Below are positions 54,534-64,000 of a DNA stretch of 64,000 nucleotides, in pieces (within the stretch, counting starts at the first letter, position 1; each line of letters opens with the position of its first letter). The notes under the pieces are model-generated. The model was not told the DNA's origin. It did not search any database and saw only the letters and a program-made list of their open reading frames with translations. The stretch is from Axinella damicornis (taxonomy: Eukaryota; Porifera; Demospongiae; Axinellida; Axinellidae): positions 2,357,244-2,421,243 of the forward strand of contig OZ007505.1 in assembly GCA_963931865.1 (NCBI GenBank), written 5' to 3'. The position numbers and the translations under genes are program-made.

Positions 54534-55143
54534 TTAACCCTTTAAGCCCTATTGACGCATAAATGCGTCATTTAGACCCTATGCACTTGTAGGGCTTCTC
54601 ACCAGTCCAAAAAGAGACCAAAAAGTCTTCAGAGGGCCTAGGGACGACTTTAAGGCACGAACTCAAAAATTTGGTCAGATTTCGGCGCGCCTCCCCCACT
54701 AAACGTACAAGCGGGGGGGTTTCGAAGGGGGGGCGGCAGCCCCCCCTTCGGGCTGTCGTGGGCGTCTTTTGATTTTAATGAGATTCATTGACCCGAGAAT
54801 TTTTGATTCTAATGATATTCATAGACCCCACCCAGGGCCTCAAGAAAACCTGCAAATTGGTGGTGTAAGGTGTGCCATCAGTCAGATCTGGCCCAAGTTT
54901 AGGGAAATGCTGGGCGAAAATCCGGCTGACATCCACCTTTGACCTCTGATTGCTGGGCTTGTGGGGGGTCATGAATATCATTAACGGTATTGCCAGAGAG
55001 GTCTCTTCATGTGTGCGGGCCCCACCAAGTTTGGCCGCTGAGGAGCGAATGCTGTGGGAGAGGAGTACCTACGAAAGTGGTGTGCGCTGAATGCATGAAA
55101 ATGTGTTGTCTTGGTGGGAAGAATTCGGTGGTTAAAGGGTTAA
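54534..55143 (+). mobile_element. degenerate piggyBac-type element
   Basis: Flanked by TTAA at 54534-54537 and 55140-55143, with inverted termini CCCTTTAAGC / GGTTAAAGGG and a subterminal palindrome GACGCATAAATGCGTC, all typical of piggyBac. Near the right end, about 55000-55130, the plus strand encodes a Cys-rich stretch (HVCGPHQV, then VPTKVVCAECMKMCC) that could be the remnant of the transposase's C-terminal zinc-binding domain. No DDD domain is present. Confidence 0.75.
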
Positions 55144-55449
55144 CCCATGCAGGAATAGGATTACCTCAGTAACAGCTTCACTGCCAAACAATGTGCATAC
55201 AATTATATTGCTTGACCACTAGCCGAATTTCATTAGCGGCTATTAAATTTTGTTGCTACCAAAGCGATCATCTAGGAATGCTAGAAGTGCAGCAACATTC
55301 CTAATATGTATTTGCACAAGCCTTTGAAAGTTGTGCAGCTTCATTTCTAACATTCTGTAACCCCTTTATCAGCTACGCGAGATGTACCATACTCTCGCAA
55401 AAGAGCGCACTGTACGGCTCTTCGTAGCTGTACCTCTCTCCTACTTACT

Positions 55450-57705
55450 CAGTGGCGGATCTGGGGGGGGGGGGGGGCACCTGCTTCTTCATCGCTTTAT
55501 TTTCCTCCTTACTAACTTGCTGCCGCTACGTTGCAACTCCTGGCCTGGCCTCCTCAGCTCGCAATATCGTGCATTGCCTAGTCTGGCGCACGGGAAGGAA
55601 TCAAACCTATATACATTTTTGTCGCGCTGCATCCATGAGTGAAGCCCCAATCAGATTGCAGAACCAGCTATCACTACGGCATTACTTCCTGTGGTTTGAA
55701 CTGAAGCCTAAGTGTTTGCTATGTATTCACGATCCTTAAAATGTATTCACGAACGCTAATTAGATTCCCCAGTGACAAAACCGCATAATAGGTTTGATTC
55801 CAGACCGTGCGAGGGTCTGGCTGCGCCAGACTATGCGTTGCCTGAAACCGAACGACTTGGGAACGAGACCACGATCTAGTATACCCCTCCGTGTACGTAC
55901 GTATTACGTTCGTGAGCGAAATTTGAGCAATGAAGCTCACGGCGGCCCTGGGACCTGCAATCCTTCGTACAGGATCAGTTGGAATATACGGCACCTCGGA
56001 AATTAATTAACTAGACGAATGCAGAACATTGTGGGGCGAGCCTGAGCGAGTACAGTTGTCGAATGTGCATGGAGCACTTGCATGCGCATTATGCATGTGC
56101 AGCATGACTGTCAGTGCATGTCATCAGAAGAGCATAGTACAACTTAAGGACACAGATCACACCAGAAGTTATGACACTAAAAATACACCCGTGCACTTCA
56201 CAGCAACTGTGAATCAGGTTAGCTGAAGCAGTCTGGTAGCTAGGTAGGTCCAGGAGAGCTCTCTGTCTTTGTTGTCGCCACCGGAGGGCGACTTTCTTAT
56301 TCTCTGCTGATCGATGCCAGATCTGTCATGACTGGTCACAGTCAGCCAGTGGGTTACGTGTTAACCAAGCGCAGGCCAGTCAAGTTCCCATCCTCTGGCA
56401 ATAGCTGAAGCAGCAGTCTAACACACCGTGATGGTTTTTATAATGCATGCAGTATTAAAGCCTGCATGCATGCTTGCTTGTTAGCTGCTACACACCATGA
56501 TGTGCTCTGCATGCAGGACATGAGATCGCTTGAAGCACTCTCCCCGTCTTCATGAAATGCTTTAGCCCCTCACCGCGCGCTATAGTCTCCATCCTTGTTG
56601 AGGTAGACCGTTCAGTTCACGTCTCAGTCGTTTCGGACGTTGCAACGCTTGTGGTTTGAATTAACGCATGACGCAATGACACGCAAAATACGAGCAGGAA
56701 GTGATTTACGGCACGACGTACGATAGATAGATATAAAGAAATAAATAAATAAATGGAAAATTTACAGCAAACTCGTCTATGTGGGGCTCGCTCAGGCTCG
56801 CCCCAATTATTCGAGTGGGCGGGGCTAGGCAAGTCACGTGGTGGTGTTGCCGAGCCGTAAAAGTGGCTTCGTGGGGTCTGTCCAAGCGATCGGCCAGCAT
56901 GCCCTGTTATGGTCGCGTCGTGCAGCGAGCGAAAAGCTCAGAGAAAGGTGTGTCAGTCCTTATACTTGAATCCATGGTGCCAGGTGGTATCGACGACATA
57001 TTAACGACATAAAAGTATGATGGAGGCGTACAAAAATGACAAGAATCGTCTGAAAAGTCACAAGAATCATCCAGAAAACGATGGAATTCAGTGATTCTCT
57101 CCACTCCTCCAAACAACACTGGACCTATCTCCAGCGCAGGGACATGATTGAGCAGTTGCAGGTCGATCACTAGTCACAAGTCTGAGTTCAGTTTGTTTTT
57201 TTTTCTACTAATGTTTATGCAAATGCATGGGATACATGAGTAGCGTCAAGCTAACATGGCTATGCATCCAGTAAATACAGAACAGCAAATACAGAATAGC
57301 AACAGCACGCTTGAATGAGGTCACAGTGGTACAACTGACTGCAGATGTAGGCAGTTAGTGCAGCTGAGGGCCACAAGACTACAGACTCAAATCTTGGATT
57401 GCAGTAGCCCTGCAATTGTAAGTTCGCATTTTGCTGCCAAACTACCACGCGCATGCAGCGCATGCCGGCACTTAATTAACTACCTGTACCGCGCGCATGT
57501 ACTTAATTAACCCCACAACACCACCACGTGACTCGCCTAGCCCCGCCCACTCGAATAATTAATTAATTTCCGTGGTGCCGTATATTCCAACTGATCCCTC
57601 GTACATCTGGAACTTGGAACTTGCAGTGCAAAGAGCCCATGCACTGCCTCCGGCAGCGTTTAATATATAGTGCCCCCCCTTTCATAAATCCTGTATCCGC
57701 CCCTG
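55450..57705. mobile_element. hAT-type non-autonomous element, 2.26 kb, with nested elements
   Basis: Left end CAGTGGCGGATCTGGGGG and right end, reading inward, CAGGGGCGGATACAGGATTT, followed on each side by G- or C-runs. These are classic hAT-like termini. TTACT occurs at both borders (55445-55449, 57706-57710). No transposase is readable. Two further inverted-repeat pairs lie inside. Confidence 0.75.
56807..57560. mobile_element. nested element with 45-50 bp inverted repeats
   Basis: AATTATTCGAGTGGGCGGGG and CACGTGGTGGTGTTG on the left are mirrored at 57517-57560. Outside it, ATCAGTTGGAATATACGGCAC at 55977 is mirrored at 57575-57596, and GGGGCGAGCCTGAGCGA at 56033 at 56787-56806. This implies insertions within insertions. 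Confidence 0.75.
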
Positions 57706-58169
57706 TTACTCCCCACCATCATGGCCCTGGAAGGGGAGGGTAGCTATATTAGCTCGGAAGTAGACCATTCGCACCATTGTCTATTTCCTAGACTACTATA
57801 GGTATACCTCTCAGAAGGGTCTGGGCATGTGCCTACATTCGACTGATTCGAGCTGTACCCATGCAGGCAGGAATGCTGACCCAACAAATGTAGTCACTGG
57901 CGACATTGAAAGCCTGTATATAGAAAACCCATTTCCATGATGTCATTTGTAATCAATGATTCTGATACAGCAAACCACTGAACATTTGACAACGAGCATG
58001 TTGATCAGCGACTGATTGTATGCACAGTATCGCCACTGATCACTAATTACCTACGCATTACAACAACCCACCAATGCAAAGGATCTGGCTCCAAGACTAA
58101 TGTTCCTTTAGTGTATATGTATCAAACCTTCATGCAGGTACTGCGTGCATTATACTTGGTAGGCTATTA
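57706..58169. other. non-coding, no gene seen
   Basis: Unique-looking sequence between the hAT-type element and the LINE fragment. Nothing recognisable. Confidence 0.5.
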
Positions 58170-58665
58170 ACAAGGTCTTATCTACCGCAGATTTTGTGAA
58201 CATGCAGAACCATCAGCTCTCCTTCAACTCTATATGTCATTGGTGAGACCTCACCTGGAGTATGGCTGTCATATTTGGGACCCACACCTACAGAAAGATA
58301 AAGTGATGCTTGAAAATGTGCAGAAGTTTGGACTTAGAATATGTGCCAGACAGTGGGACTTGGGCTATAACGAGCTATTGTCCAACTTTCATGCCCCCAC
58401 TTTACAAGACCGTAGGCTTTACCATAAGTTATGTAACATGTATAAAATTGTAAATAATCTTATTTCCTTTCCCCCTTCCATTTTTGTACCCCGCCATAGT
58501 TGTCACCATGCCAACACCTATGTTCAGCCATTTGCCCACTCAAATGCATTTCTTCACTCTTATGTTCCAAGTACTGTATCTTCATGGAATTCACTGTCAA
58601 GTAATATCACAAACCAGCCCACACTCTCCACATTTAAATCACACTTAAGTACTTATTTATTGTAA
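58170..58665 (+). pseudogene. LINE 3' fragment (C-terminal part of ORF2)
   Basis: Reads LLQLYMSLVRPHLEYGCHIW and continues to YLL before a stop, 144 codons from the Met. This is the C-terminal domain that follows the reverse transcriptase in jockey/CR1-like non-LTR elements. It is similar in order to the minus-strand fragment at 60.85-61.79 kb (IRPHLEYASQLWDP). 5' truncated, with a frameshift at about 58175. Confidence 0.85.
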
Positions 58666-58844
58666 TCAGGGTGCATTCACTATTAGCCTGTGCTACTGTT
58701 GTACCCTTTGCACTTGTCGGCATAAACTCATTAGTGAATGTCCAATTATGTTACGATATACATAACAAAGTGAAACAAGAATTCCGTGCCAGCACGGTTC
58801 GGCGCGTACGTTTATACCGACAAATGGAAGCCGGGTCAGCACGC

Positions 58845-58882
58845 CCAGTGTAAACGGGGTCCTAGACCCCGTTTACACTGGT
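58845..58882. repeat. 38-bp perfect palindrome
   Basis: CCAGTGTAAACGGGGTC, central CTAG, then the exact reverse complement. It resembles two transposon ends (CCAGTGTAAACGG) joined head to head. Confidence 0.9.
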
Positions 58883-59014
58883 ATCTATACGGCGGAACGT
58901 ATCCGCTAGCGGCCATCGGAACGAATCCGCTAGTAAAATCGATCCTCCCCGATTAACTTTCACGCAGATTGTTGAAGTTCCATATTTTGCGGCCGAAAAT
59001 TGTTGGGAAACTAC

Positions 59015-59631
59015 ATGTAGAATACCGTGAAGCTAAGTTTTGCAGCTAAGGTGAGCAGCTATATTAGCTATAGCTGGTTGAATTTATAAACTTGTTCGTT
59101 GTGGACTCACGTTACTGTACATTTTATCAAACAACTATAGCACGATTGAGCTAGCTTTAATTATATCTTCCTCTTATTAGAGAAAGATATAATAAGGTAG
59201 GGCGGGGTAATTCGGGCCACGGGGTAATTCGGGCCACTTCAACGTTGCAACAGGAAAGAAGCATCCATTGGATTCTTGCTTCTAGTGAGTTGTAGGCAGG
59301 TTGAGTCCGGCCAAAAGTTTGCCTAAAGTCTGTCCGTTTTTAGTTACCGTTGACCTGAAGTTGAAGTGGCCCGAATTACCCAGTGGCCCGAATTACCCCG
59401 CCCTACCTTAGCCTCGTTTGCATGTAAACGGAAAACTTGAGCTAACATAATTATAACTTAGCTGGTACTATACCATGTTATCTATTGCTATACTAAGTCG
59501 CGGACTGCAATCACTTTCCCCCTCCAGAACGATGCCACGCCAAACAGTTGTATTCTTCCAGTTGATGTGTGGAGTTGTGGTGGTGACGGCTCTCTACCTA
59601 CTGATCATGAGTGTTGCTACACGCTCAGCCG
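59015..59631 (+). pseudogene. duplicated 5' part of the sulfotransferase gene
   Basis: GAAGCTAA...GCAGCTAAGGTGAGC at 59029-59055 parallels exon 1 and its donor at 47.13 kb, but the exon-1 ATG is lost. The exon at 59528-59631 parallels exon 2: MPRQTVVFFQLMCGVVVVTA against MGQQTVVFFHLLCGVMVVTI. It keeps an ATG, an acceptor (CTCCAG) and a phase-1 donor (CCG|GTATAT). No catalytic exons follow in this window. A MITE sits in the intron. It is either a truncated duplicate or the first exon of a paralogue that continues beyond this window. Confidence 0.8.
59193..59410. mobile_element. 218-bp MITE with about 45-bp inverted repeats
   Basis: TAAGGTAGGGCGGGGTAATT at the left and its reverse complement at the right, followed inward by a repeated GTAATTCGGGCCAC. 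Borders are TA. Inserted in the intron of the duplicated anchor exon. Confidence 0.9.
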
Positions 59632-60238
59632 GTATATTTATTGTGTAGCCTGGCAATTAGCTAAAATAGTATGTCTGAAGGCAGTTATAGGGAAGGCCAC
59701 AAGGGTCAACTAGCTACTTCAATTTCATCATCACTACATGAGCTAGTCTGGATCCCAGACCCAACCGGCGAGCGAGTAAGGTTGGGTCTGGGATCATGAG
59801 CCTACTGTTTCATAGCATACTTATAGAGTTGCTGTACGTACTCTCGCAAAAGAGCGCCCATGTGCGGTGTACCTTTCGGTCACCGTACCTTTCATGCTCA
59901 CCGAACAGGGAGGTGGGCGCTCAGCCCCGAAGGGCGCCCACCTTTGCGTAATAGCAGAAAGCGCGCGTGCATGCTCAGAGCACATCTACATACTGGAGTC
60001 ACTAGCTTGCCACGTCCTCTTCAAGCGCTGCATGAGGTCCCACGTGGAGGTCCCGTGTATCTTCGTCTTCACACTTGAAGCCAACACCGTGACATAGCTA
60101 GACACCATAGCTAGATACGGCTGATACACAGATAGACTCTTAGAGACTTTCTGCAAGCAAAGTTTCTAACCTCAGTGTGGAACATCTCAAAAGCTTTCAC
60201 GAATGTGCTCCATTGTCTGTCACAAAAGGGTCACATGC

Positions 60239-60490
60239 CTCTAGGCTCCAGGCTCTAGGCTCTGCAGGCTCTATAGGCTCCAGGCTCTAGGCTTCCAGGC
60301 TCTAGGCTCCAGGCTCTATTGGCTCCAGGCTCTAGGCTCCAGGCTCCAGGCTCCAGGCTCTAGGCTCTAGGCTCTAGGCTCCAGGCTCCAGGCTCCAGGC
60401 TCTAGGCTCCAGGCTCCAGGCTCTAGGCTCCAGGCTCCAGGCTCTAGGCTCCAGGCTCTATAGGCTCCAGGCTCTAGGCAGGTCCAGGTT
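60239..60490. repeat. 7-bp minisatellite (GGCTCCA/GGCTCTA)
   Basis: About 35 copies of GGCTCCA and GGCTCTA in irregular order with occasional TATA insertions. The C/T choice per unit is like a two-letter string. Confidence 0.93.
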
Positions 60491-60567
60491 CTAGGTCAAA
60501 GTGCACTACCGATGACCTTTGACCCAAGTTTGTGGGATATACTTTCTTATAATATTATCCCATGCAG

Positions 60568-60715
60568 GGATGGAGGGCGGTCGCGGAGAGGACGGTTTTC
60601 TTACGGAGGGCGGTCGCGTAGAGGACGGTTTTCATACGGAGGTCGGTCGCGGATGAGAGGGCAGTTTTCTTATGGAGGGCGGTCGCGGAGAGGACGGTTT
60701 GCTACGAGGGCGGTC
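60568..60715 (+). repeat. left terminal array of the DDE transposon (33-bp units)
   Basis: Four units of GGAGGGCGGTCGCGGAGAGG plus ACGGTTTTCTTAC. The inverse array begins at about 63858 and runs off the window. In frame the units read GGRSRRGRFSY, a repeat artefact. Confidence 0.88.
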
Positions 60716-60852
60716 TTCGATTGTGATGTGGACCTACGTATTTTTTATTTTTTTTTCTATGAAATTCGTGTTATAAACACAAGGCAACATGAGTAGCAGT
60801 AATGCTAATGTGATACATGAGCCTTAAGGTGAAAACAAACAGTATATACCTA

Positions 60853-61793
60853 CCTACATAGAATGTAACAATCTTTTAAACACAGAGATAGATGATGCGT
60901 GCTTAACAGAATTAGGTAAAGCATTCCACAGAGTAATGACACTAGGTACAAATGATGAAAACATGTACTGTGTGCGAGCAAATGGCCTACTAAAGTTAGT
61001 GTGTTGGTTGGTGCTATATGGGAAGTTATGTTGTACAAATACTCCCGGAGGAAAGTAGGAGAAGTTGCCGATAATTTTGTACATAGTGGTAAGTTTCAGA
61101 AAGTTGCGGCGAGTGGAAAGTGGTGGAAAGTTCAAAAGTTGTAGCATACTGTCATAGTCAAGGTTCCATTGTTGTAGACAGACCTTACATGCAAATTTTT
61201 GCACTGATTCCAGAGACTGGATGCCTTTGTTTGTGTATGGGTCCCATAGTTGAGATGCATATTCTAAATGAGGCCTTATGCAGGTCAGATAGAGACATCT
61301 CAAAGTATTAGTGTCAGCCCAGCTGGAAAACCGCCTATGTAACATACCAATGAGTTTCCTGGCTTTACTACAGATATGTTGAATGTGGTCGTTCCAGTTG
61401 AGTGTAGAAGTCACTGTAACTCCTAAGTATCGATAGCTGTCCACCTGCTCCATGATACAGCTACCCAGGAACAATCCACTAGATGGATAAAGGGGGTGTC
61501 TCTTCTTTGAAGCAATAATGTATTTGCATTTGGATGGATTCAGTTTGAGATGACAAGCTCGTGTACATCCATTGATAGCGTCAATGTCTTGTTGTAGGTA
61601 TCGATAGTCTTCAGGACAGTAGATGGGCTTGAAAAGCAGGATGTCATCCGCATACATTGTTAGTTTAGATCCACTAGTAAGTGGCAGAGAGCACGCACAA
61701 TTTATATACACTAGGAATAATAGTGGACCTAAAACCGAGCCCTGGGGTACACCAGATGTTACAGGAGTAGTATCAGAGGATGCACCGTCGACA
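60853..61793 (-). pseudogene. LINE fragment with reverse-transcriptase C-half
   Basis: Minus-strand ORF open from 61793 to the stop near 60853. It starts with SGVPQGSVLGPLLFL, contains the catalytic YADD (TMYADDILLF), and runs through the thumb and C-terminal domain (IRPHLEYASQLWDP, ending FKRLLHSM). This is a jockey/CR1-like non-LTR reverse transcriptase. The endonuclease and the first RT blocks are missing, so it is 5' truncated but open over about 310 codons, which implies a young copy. Confidence 0.92.
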
Positions 61794-61821
61794 ACAACAA
61801 ATTGTTGTCGACGGTGCGTAT

Positions 61822-61905
61822 ACTCTCGTTCCCAAGCTCCTCCCCAGTTTTTTGTCGCGTAGTGTTTTTCTGGCTGGGGAGGAGCCTGGGAATGAGGCTA
61901 AATGT
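61822..61905. mobile_element. TAGCC-family hairpin
   Basis: CTCGTTCCCAAGCTCCTCCC pairs with GGGAGGAGCCTGGGAATGAG, ending GCTA, around a TTTTTTGTCGCG loop. The CTCCTCCCC arm also follows the family end at 52.18 kb. Confidence 0.8.
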
Positions 61906-61978
61906 GTCTCCCTGTGCCACACACGTAGAGGAAGTGAATAATTATACCCATGGAATAAACACATCAGATTCTGTATTC

Positions 61979-62269
61979 ACTAGTGGCAAAAAAATTTCTG
62001 AGAAAAATAAAAAGGATTTAGCTAGTGATGGCCTGTAACATTTGGAATTATTCCACCCCTCGAAAAAGCTAAGAAACAAGGAGAAATGCCTTTAACCAGG
62101 CTCAGTCCCATCCATTATAAAATGTAGAATTTAGGGAGGGGATGGGACTGAGCCTGGTTAAAGGCATTTCTCCTTGTTTCTAAGCTTTTCGAGGGGTGGA
62201 ATAATTCCAAATGTTACAGGCCATCACTAAATCCTTTTTATTTTTCTCAGAAAATTTTTTGCCACTAGT
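61979..62269. mobile_element. 291-bp near-perfect palindromic MITE
   Basis: ACTAGTGGCAAAAAA at the left is mirrored at 62255-62269. Arms of about 130 bp are over 95 percent complementary by eye, differing by a few short indels, around a short centre near 62130. It lies inside the DDE transposon. No ORF. Confidence 0.95.
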
Positions 62270-62658
62270 TTGTGTACTTTTCGAGCGCATGAAATGTGTA
62301 ACTTCTTAGTCACGGTACGTACAACATCACGTCACCATAAGGGTACGGGGGAACTGGATGTATGCCAGACTGGCAGTCTGGTCAATCAAGTGTACAAGCC
62401 TTGTCCCGCTGCATGCACTGTACACTATAGCCAAGTAGTGTATTGTCACATTCAGACATCACTGTTCTGTTAACAAAATGTCTTGATACTGCCAACAGAG
62501 AGCCAAGACGTAAGGCTCATATACTCGATTGACCAGACCCAGTCCACTTTTCCACAGTAGGGGGCTGAGTTGCGAATTAACTATAATCTACTGAGATACA
62601 TGCAAATACATTAACATGCAAATGAAATACTACCTCATCCAACAGCTCATTGTCCATA

Positions 62659-63720
62659 TCACATAAGTCTTGGGCAGAACGAGCAAGTAATCCTATTGTC
62701 CATAGTTGCATGTAGAGGAGTATGGTTGCTCTCAGTTCTCAGTGGGTGCATGTTCCAAGCATCCTTCCACATAGAGAGGTGTTGATTGATACGGGGTGCA
62801 TATACGTAATGAAGGCAAAAGAGATGGATGTCACTATTAGGATCCAAGGCACCCATGCTTTCTAGGTGGTAAAACAAGCCATAGTAGAACTTGAGGGCAC
62901 CTTGAAACACATCTCTCCACAAGCGTTCAATCCGTTGGTTGTGGATACTTTTTCCAACAATCATGCTTCCCCTACCTGGTCCTCGAAGTGGATGCTCCAG
63001 CATGTACATTGCAACGCGTGTGTTCTCTCCTCCCTTGTCACTGCGAATACGAGATGGAAGGCCGTACTTCCTCACAGCTGTGTGAAATGCATTGATGACA
63101 GTTGCTGCTGTATTATCTGTGGCACAGTTCAGAAAAACAATGAGCCGCGAGTATCCATCAATTGCCCCATGTACAACCATTCTCCACCTGTGGAAAAACA
63201 TTTCACACAGCCGTGAGGAAGTACGGCCTTCCATCTCGTATTCTCCACCCACACACTGTACTACAAGACGAATTAAGTGCAGCTATGAGTCTAGTCTCGC
63301 GTGACCCAAGCCTTCCTGTGACAATTAGTGGGCCCACTAATGACTGCGGGAAGGGTCTGGGCCAAGCGAGACTAGTATGAATCCTAGTTGTTGTAGCAGT
63401 TACCTGATTAACTTGTGGTTTCCATCAATATGTGGGCCAGGAACATGGTAGCTACTTTCTGCGCTGAATGAGGTCAGCAAGCCTGATAATTGTTCCATGT
63501 GGATCTGTCCGATGCATTGATTCTCTCACTCGCAATTGCTGAACACGAATTCCATGCTGACGTAGCAACCCATCCATCATACGATATCCACTGTTAGCAA
63601 GTGCTGTTTGAGTTCTCTCACAGTGTGGTCTAGCCTTGCATCATCAATGTCAGAATAGCGTGACCGAACAGAAAGATTGTATTCATTCATGCGTCTACGG
63701 ACTGTTTTTCAACCTTGGTT
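62659..63720 (-). pseudogene. DDE integrase-core transposase (Integrase_rva-like), damaged
   Basis: The C-terminal exon (63187-62659) is intact. HGAIDGYSR, RSDKGGEN and NQRIERLWRD give the D, D and E of a retroviral-integrase-like core, with D to E spacing of about 36. A CCACAG|GTGGAG acceptor pairs with a donor near 63407, after HVPGPHIDGNHKLIR. Upstream, SVRRRMNEYNLSVRSRYSDI and SGYRMMDGLLRQHGIRVQQL lie in different frames, so at least two frameshifts break the N-terminal half. This family is widespread in invertebrate and fish genomes. The gene is enclosed by the 33-bp terminal arrays. Confidence 0.85.
63288..63376. mobile_element. 89-bp foldback in the transposase intron
   Basis: CTAGTCTCGCGTGACCCAAG pairs with CTTGGCC-type CCAAGCGAGACTAG at the right, around a central GTGGGCCCAC palindrome. 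The ends resemble the TAGTCTC variant of the TAGCC family. Confidence 0.8.
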
Positions 63721-63857
63721 TACACTTACAGTCCCAATGGTACATTTTCCAAAGGTGCTTCAGGCTGGGCACGAGAGTAGGGGCATAATTACATAATAAA
63801 ATAATTATTATGAGAAAAATGCTAATTTAAAATAATTAATTTTATATCTTCAAACTT

Positions 63858-64000
63858 GTCAAAACCGTCCTCTCTGCGACCGCCCTCCGTATGAAAACCG
63901 TCCTCTCTCCGCGACCGCCCTCCGTAAGAAAACCGTCCTCTCATCTGCGACCGTCCTCCGTATGAGAACCGTCCTCTCCGCGACCGCCTTCCGTATGAAA
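63858..64000 (-). repeat. right terminal array of the DDE transposon, truncated by the window edge
   Basis: Inverted copies of the 33-bp unit (AAAACCGTCCTCTCTGCGAC and CGCCCTCCGTATG) reach the last base of the window. The element's true end lies outside. Confidence 0.88.

Overview
The window is animal nuclear DNA. Genes are split by GT-AG introns whose codon phases I could join by hand. Coding exons sit in a background of foldback DNA transposons, minisatellites, (CA)n/(GATA)n tracts and LINE fragments. A very large parallel-beta-helix membrane protein, the many inverted-repeat elements and a background rich in words such as CATGCATG and TAGCTAGC make a demosponge my best guess. That is inference; no species marker is present.

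Layout, left to right. (1) 1-2.8 kb: a 1.25 kb inverted-repeat element and no gene. (2) 2.86-11.68 kb, minus strand: a death-domain plus coiled-coil protein in at least ten exons. (3) 11.80-14.37 kb, plus strand: a three-exon, membrane-anchored aldose-1-epimerase-like protein, head to head with the previous gene across 122 bp. (4) 16.48-20.58 kb, plus: a single-exon 1365-residue secreted beta-helix protein with a multi-pass C-terminus. (5) 22.32-40.52 kb, minus: the orthologue of nephrocystin-3 (NPHP3; coiled coil, P-loop NTPase, kinesin-light-chain-type TPRs) in more than 20 small exons, its introns packed with foldback elements. (6) 43.05-45.86 kb, minus: a Pro/Met/Thr-rich repeat protein. 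(7) 47.13-51.41 kb, plus: a five-exon Golgi-type carbohydrate sulfotransferase, 424 residues, bracketed by two inverted copies of one repeat. (8) 51.6-64 kb: a transposon and satellite zone holding a 13-bp minisatellite, a piggyBac-type element, a hAT-type element, two LINE 3' fragments, a duplicated anchor exon of the sulfotransferase, and a DDE-integrase transposon whose ends are arrays of a 33-bp repeat.

The genes do not form a pathway. NPHP3 implies cilia, the sulfotransferase and epimerase-like protein imply glycan handling, and the death-domain and beta-helix proteins suggest signalling or recognition. The strongest unexplained signal is a family of short foldback elements. All end in the same roughly 17-bp word (TAGCCTCGTTCCCAGGC), range from 37 bp to about 450 bp, and several have matching direct repeats at their borders. 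A second recurring pattern is minisatellites whose unit contains an exon's 3' splice site, seen independently in two genes.
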